Origin: Sellimonas caecigallum
Lineage (GTDB): Bacteria; Bacillota; Clostridia; Lachnospirales; Lachnospiraceae
Length of the DNA: 64,000 nt
Assembly: GCF_045038405.1 (NCBI RefSeq)
Contig: NZ_CP173660.1
Location: 2,418,001 to 2,482,000, forward strand
Direction: 5' to 3'
Shown: in pieces, positions 62,282-64,000 of the stretch
How positions within the stretch are numbered: the first letter of the stretch is position 1
How the letters are laid out: each line of letters begins with the position of its first letter
Notes under the pieces: generated by a model
The model's input: only the letters and a program-made list of their open reading frames with translations
Database searches by the model: none
What the model was told of the DNA's origin: nothing
Position numbers and translations under genes: made by a program

Positions 62282-63316
62282 ATGCAAGATAAGAAAAAGA
62301 GATATATCTATATTGATGTACTGAATATTTTCGCCTGTCTGTGCGTAATTTTCATGCACTGCAATGGAATCGCGCATATTTATTCGGATACCCGTGCATG
62401 GAAAGAAAGTATGGCGGTAGAGACACTGGCGTACTGGGCGGTGCCGGTATTCTTTATGATTTCCGGAGCAACCCTCCTGGGATACAGAGATAAATATACG
62501 ACAGGAGTATTTTTCAAAAAAAGGATCCTGAAGACGGTTATCCCGTTTTTTATCTGGATTCTGATCAATCTGGCGCTGAAAGTCGCCACAGGAAAAATGG
62601 AGATGGAAGGCGGGGTGCGGGGTATCGTAAATATGTTTACCAATACGACGACGGAACATGTCTACTGGTTTTTCATTCCCCTCTTTATGGTATATCTGTC
62701 CCTGCCCGTTGTTTCAGTATTAAAGGATTACAAGAAACTGCTCGTTTATATGACGGCAATGGCATTTTTGATTTATTCTGTTTATCCAGTTACCTGCACA
62801 TTGCTGAAAATCCCGATAAACGGTTACATTCAGTTCCCGGCAGCAGGGGGGTATCTGCTTTTTGTACTGCTTGGATATCTCATTTCCACGACAGAAATGT
62901 CCCGAAAGACGAGGCTTTTGCTTTACGTCCTTGGGATTGCAGGGGCAGTCATTCGATATGGAACGACACTCGTGTGGTCTGGCCGAAGCGGAAGTCTCAA
63001 TCAGACATTCTGGGGATATATGAATTTTCCATCTGTATTCTTAGCGGCGGCAGTCTTTGTAGCGGTAAAATATATGCCGTGGGATAAGATGCTGGCAAGT
63101 GAGAAAGCAAAGAAAATAACGGCCAGCCTGGCTGGAACCGGGTTTGGTGTTTATCTGATGCACATGATCGTTTACCGGACTTTGCAGACAATGACTGGAC
63201 TTTCCGGAACTTCCTATACCTGGAGATTTTGCATGCCATTTGTGATATACGGTATCTGTGTATGCATCGTTCTGGTCTTAAAGAAAATCCCGGTATTAAA
63301 ACACATTGTCCCGTAA
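62282..63316 (+). CDS. Acyltransferase-3 family membrane protein
   Basis: 344-residue integral membrane protein with about ten helices. The acyltransferase-3 (OafA/WecH-like) start RYIYIDVLNIFACLCVIFMH holds the conserved histidine, and ISGATLLGY and YWFFIPLFMVYLSLPVV follow. It likely O-acetylates a cell-surface glycan, as members do; the acceptor cannot be inferred. ATG 62282 lies two bases after the helicase stop. The only ribosome-site-like sequence (GGGAAGGAAGAGGAA) is in the helicase end, so expression depends on that gene. Confidence 0.82.
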   Translation: MQDKKKRYIYIDVLNIFACLCVIFMHCNGIAHIYSDTRAWKESMAVETLAYWAVPVFFMISGATLLGYRDKYTTGVFFKKRILKTVIPFFIWILINLALKVATGKMEMEGGVRGIVNMFTNTTTEHVYWFFIPLFMVYLSLPVVSVLKDYKKLLVYMTAMAFLIYSVYPVTCTLLKIPINGYIQFPAAGGYLLFVLLGYLISTTEMSRKTRLLLYVLGIAGAVIRYGTTLVWSGRSGSLNQTFWGYMNFPSVFLAAAVFVAVKYMPWDKMLASEKAKKITASLAGTGFGVYLMHMIVYRTLQTMTGLSGTSYTWRFCMPFVIYGICVCIVLVLKKIPVLKHIVP

Positions 63317-63363
63317 ATCTATAGTCAAGAAAAGCTGATACATACGATATAAGGAGAGAAAAC

Positions 63364-63843
63364 GTGAAAATAACTGTCATTACCGTGGGGAAAATCAAAG
63401 AAAAATATCTGAAAGATGCCATCGCAGAATACCAGAAAAGGCTTGGGAGATACTGTAAACTGGAAATCGTGGAAGTGGCAGACGAAAAGACTCCGGACAA
63501 CGCAGGGGAGACCCTGGAAAACCAGATCAGGAGAAAAGAAGGCGAGCGGATCGCAAAATACTTAAAAGACGATGCGTATATCATCGCGCTTGCCATCGAT
63601 GGGAAAATGCTGTCATCAGAAGAATTTGCAGATCAGATTCAAAGACTTGGAGTTGGCGGGACGAGCCATATCCAGTTTGTCATCGGCGGCTCCATCGGTC
63701 TTGATGAGGAAATTCTTAAAAGGGCAGATTATCGGCTTAGTTTTTCCAAGATGACCTTCCCTCATCAGCTGATGAGAGTCATCCTTCTGGAGCAGATCTA
63801 CAGAGGATACAGAATTATCGCCAACGAGCCATATCATAAGTAA
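63364..63843 (+). CDS. rlmH: 23S rRNA pseudouridine-1915 N3-methyltransferase RlmH
   Basis: 159-residue SPOUT methyltransferase. The family C-terminal knot is intact: IQFVIGGSIGLDEEILKRAD, then FSKMTFPHQLMRVILLEQIY and the final YHK. It methylates pseudouridine 1915 in helix 69 of 23S rRNA using SAM. GTG 63364 follows AAGGAGAG, giving the exact family length. Confidence 0.97.
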   Translation: MKITVITVGKIKEKYLKDAIAEYQKRLGRYCKLEIVEVADEKTPDNAGETLENQIRRKEGERIAKYLKDDAYIIALAIDGKMLSSEEFADQIQRLGVGGTSHIQFVIGGSIGLDEEILKRADYRLSFSKMTFPHQLMRVILLEQIYRGYRIIANEPYHK

Positions 63844-63937
63844 GTGCGGGTTTTCGCATTTGGGTATGATATGATTGTGAAATAATGTTTGAAAACAGAG
63901 AAAGCATTACAGACTATCAAATTATAGGAGAAACAAT

Positions 63938-64000
63938 ATGGAATGGTTACCAATCATCATAATAACTATACTGATTTTAACATTAGGTTTATACTCTATT
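63938..64000 (+). CDS. Start of a membrane protein, cut by the window edge
   Basis: ATG 63938 follows ATAGGAGAAAC and encodes MEWLPIIIITILILTLGLYS before the window ends. The text is one hydrophobic helix. The family cannot be told from 21 residues. Confidence 0.55.
   Translation, partial: MEWLPIIIITILILTLGLYSI

Noticed and set aside
1..64000. CRISPR arrays, tRNA or rRNA genes
   Set aside because: No evenly spaced repeats, cloverleaf-like segments or conserved rRNA stretches were recognised by eye; a dedicated scan was not possible.

Overview
The window looks like the chromosome of a strictly anaerobic, fermentative Firmicute, most likely a gut Lachnospiraceae (Clostridium cluster XIVa). 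This rests on strong AGGAGG-type ribosome sites, TTGACA/TATAAT promoters, AT-leaning codon use and the gene set: Pta/AckA, Re-type citrate synthase, electron-bifurcating NfnAB, Rex, glycine-reductase-type selenoproteins, and a Tn4451-like mobilizable element. No tRNA, rRNA or CRISPR array was recognised. Family calls come from reading the protein sequences, not from searches.

Layout. 1-5.3 kb: divergent tmcAL (cut by the window edge) and mgtE, then pta-ackA and yceD-rpmF. 5.3-12.6 kb: a block lying between rpmF and plsX, with a decayed ORF, grdX, a TetR regulator, grdE, the selenoprotein gene grdB (in-frame UGA plus a SECIS-like hairpin), and YkvI-like and ThrE-like transporters. 12.6-21 kb: plsX-acpP-rnc-smc-ftsY, threonine dehydratase and a DUF1653 protein. 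21-24.5 kb: Re-citrate synthase, a GntR regulator and NADP-isocitrate dehydrogenase behind a 26-bp perfect palindrome. 24.5-41.2 kb: an ABC-F ATPase (minus strand), rex, nnr, alr, an orphan mazF, a soluble CorC-like CBS protein, yebC, a CFI-box-like protein, metY, tepA, ftsK, fhs, folD and a TPR/chitobiase-domain membrane protein.

41.4-52.0 kb: a mobilizable element of about 10.4 kb sits in a nan (amino-sugar) operon. nanE is cut after about 84 codons and its 3' part is not in the window; nanK and an rpiR regulator follow the element. The element carries a large serine recombinase, a broken tnpV, a DUF2975/XRE/membrane-protein cassette, two TnpW-like genes, an oriT-like region, a MobV-type relaxase, a CHC2 primase, a virE gene with an amber stop, and an AT-rich zinc-ribbon cargo gene. 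53.8-64 kb: iron alcohol dehydrogenase, nfnAB, a K+/H+ antiporter, a single ORF fusing a ketopantoate-reductase-like domain to a HelD-like helicase, an acyltransferase, rlmH and the start of a membrane protein.

How it fits together. Acetyl phosphate from Pta, and from glycine-type reductases, feeds AckA for ATP. Fhs/FolD handle one-carbon units. Re-citrate synthase and IDH give 2-oxoglutarate for glutamate. NfnAB, Rex and the alcohol dehydrogenase balance NAD(P)H and ferredoxin. A shared TTGTATACAA motif at the pta and citrate-synthase promoters suggests GntR control of both acetyl-CoA branches. Three TGAAA-N4-TTTCA palindromes upstream of nanE are likely operators for the nearby RpiR regulator.
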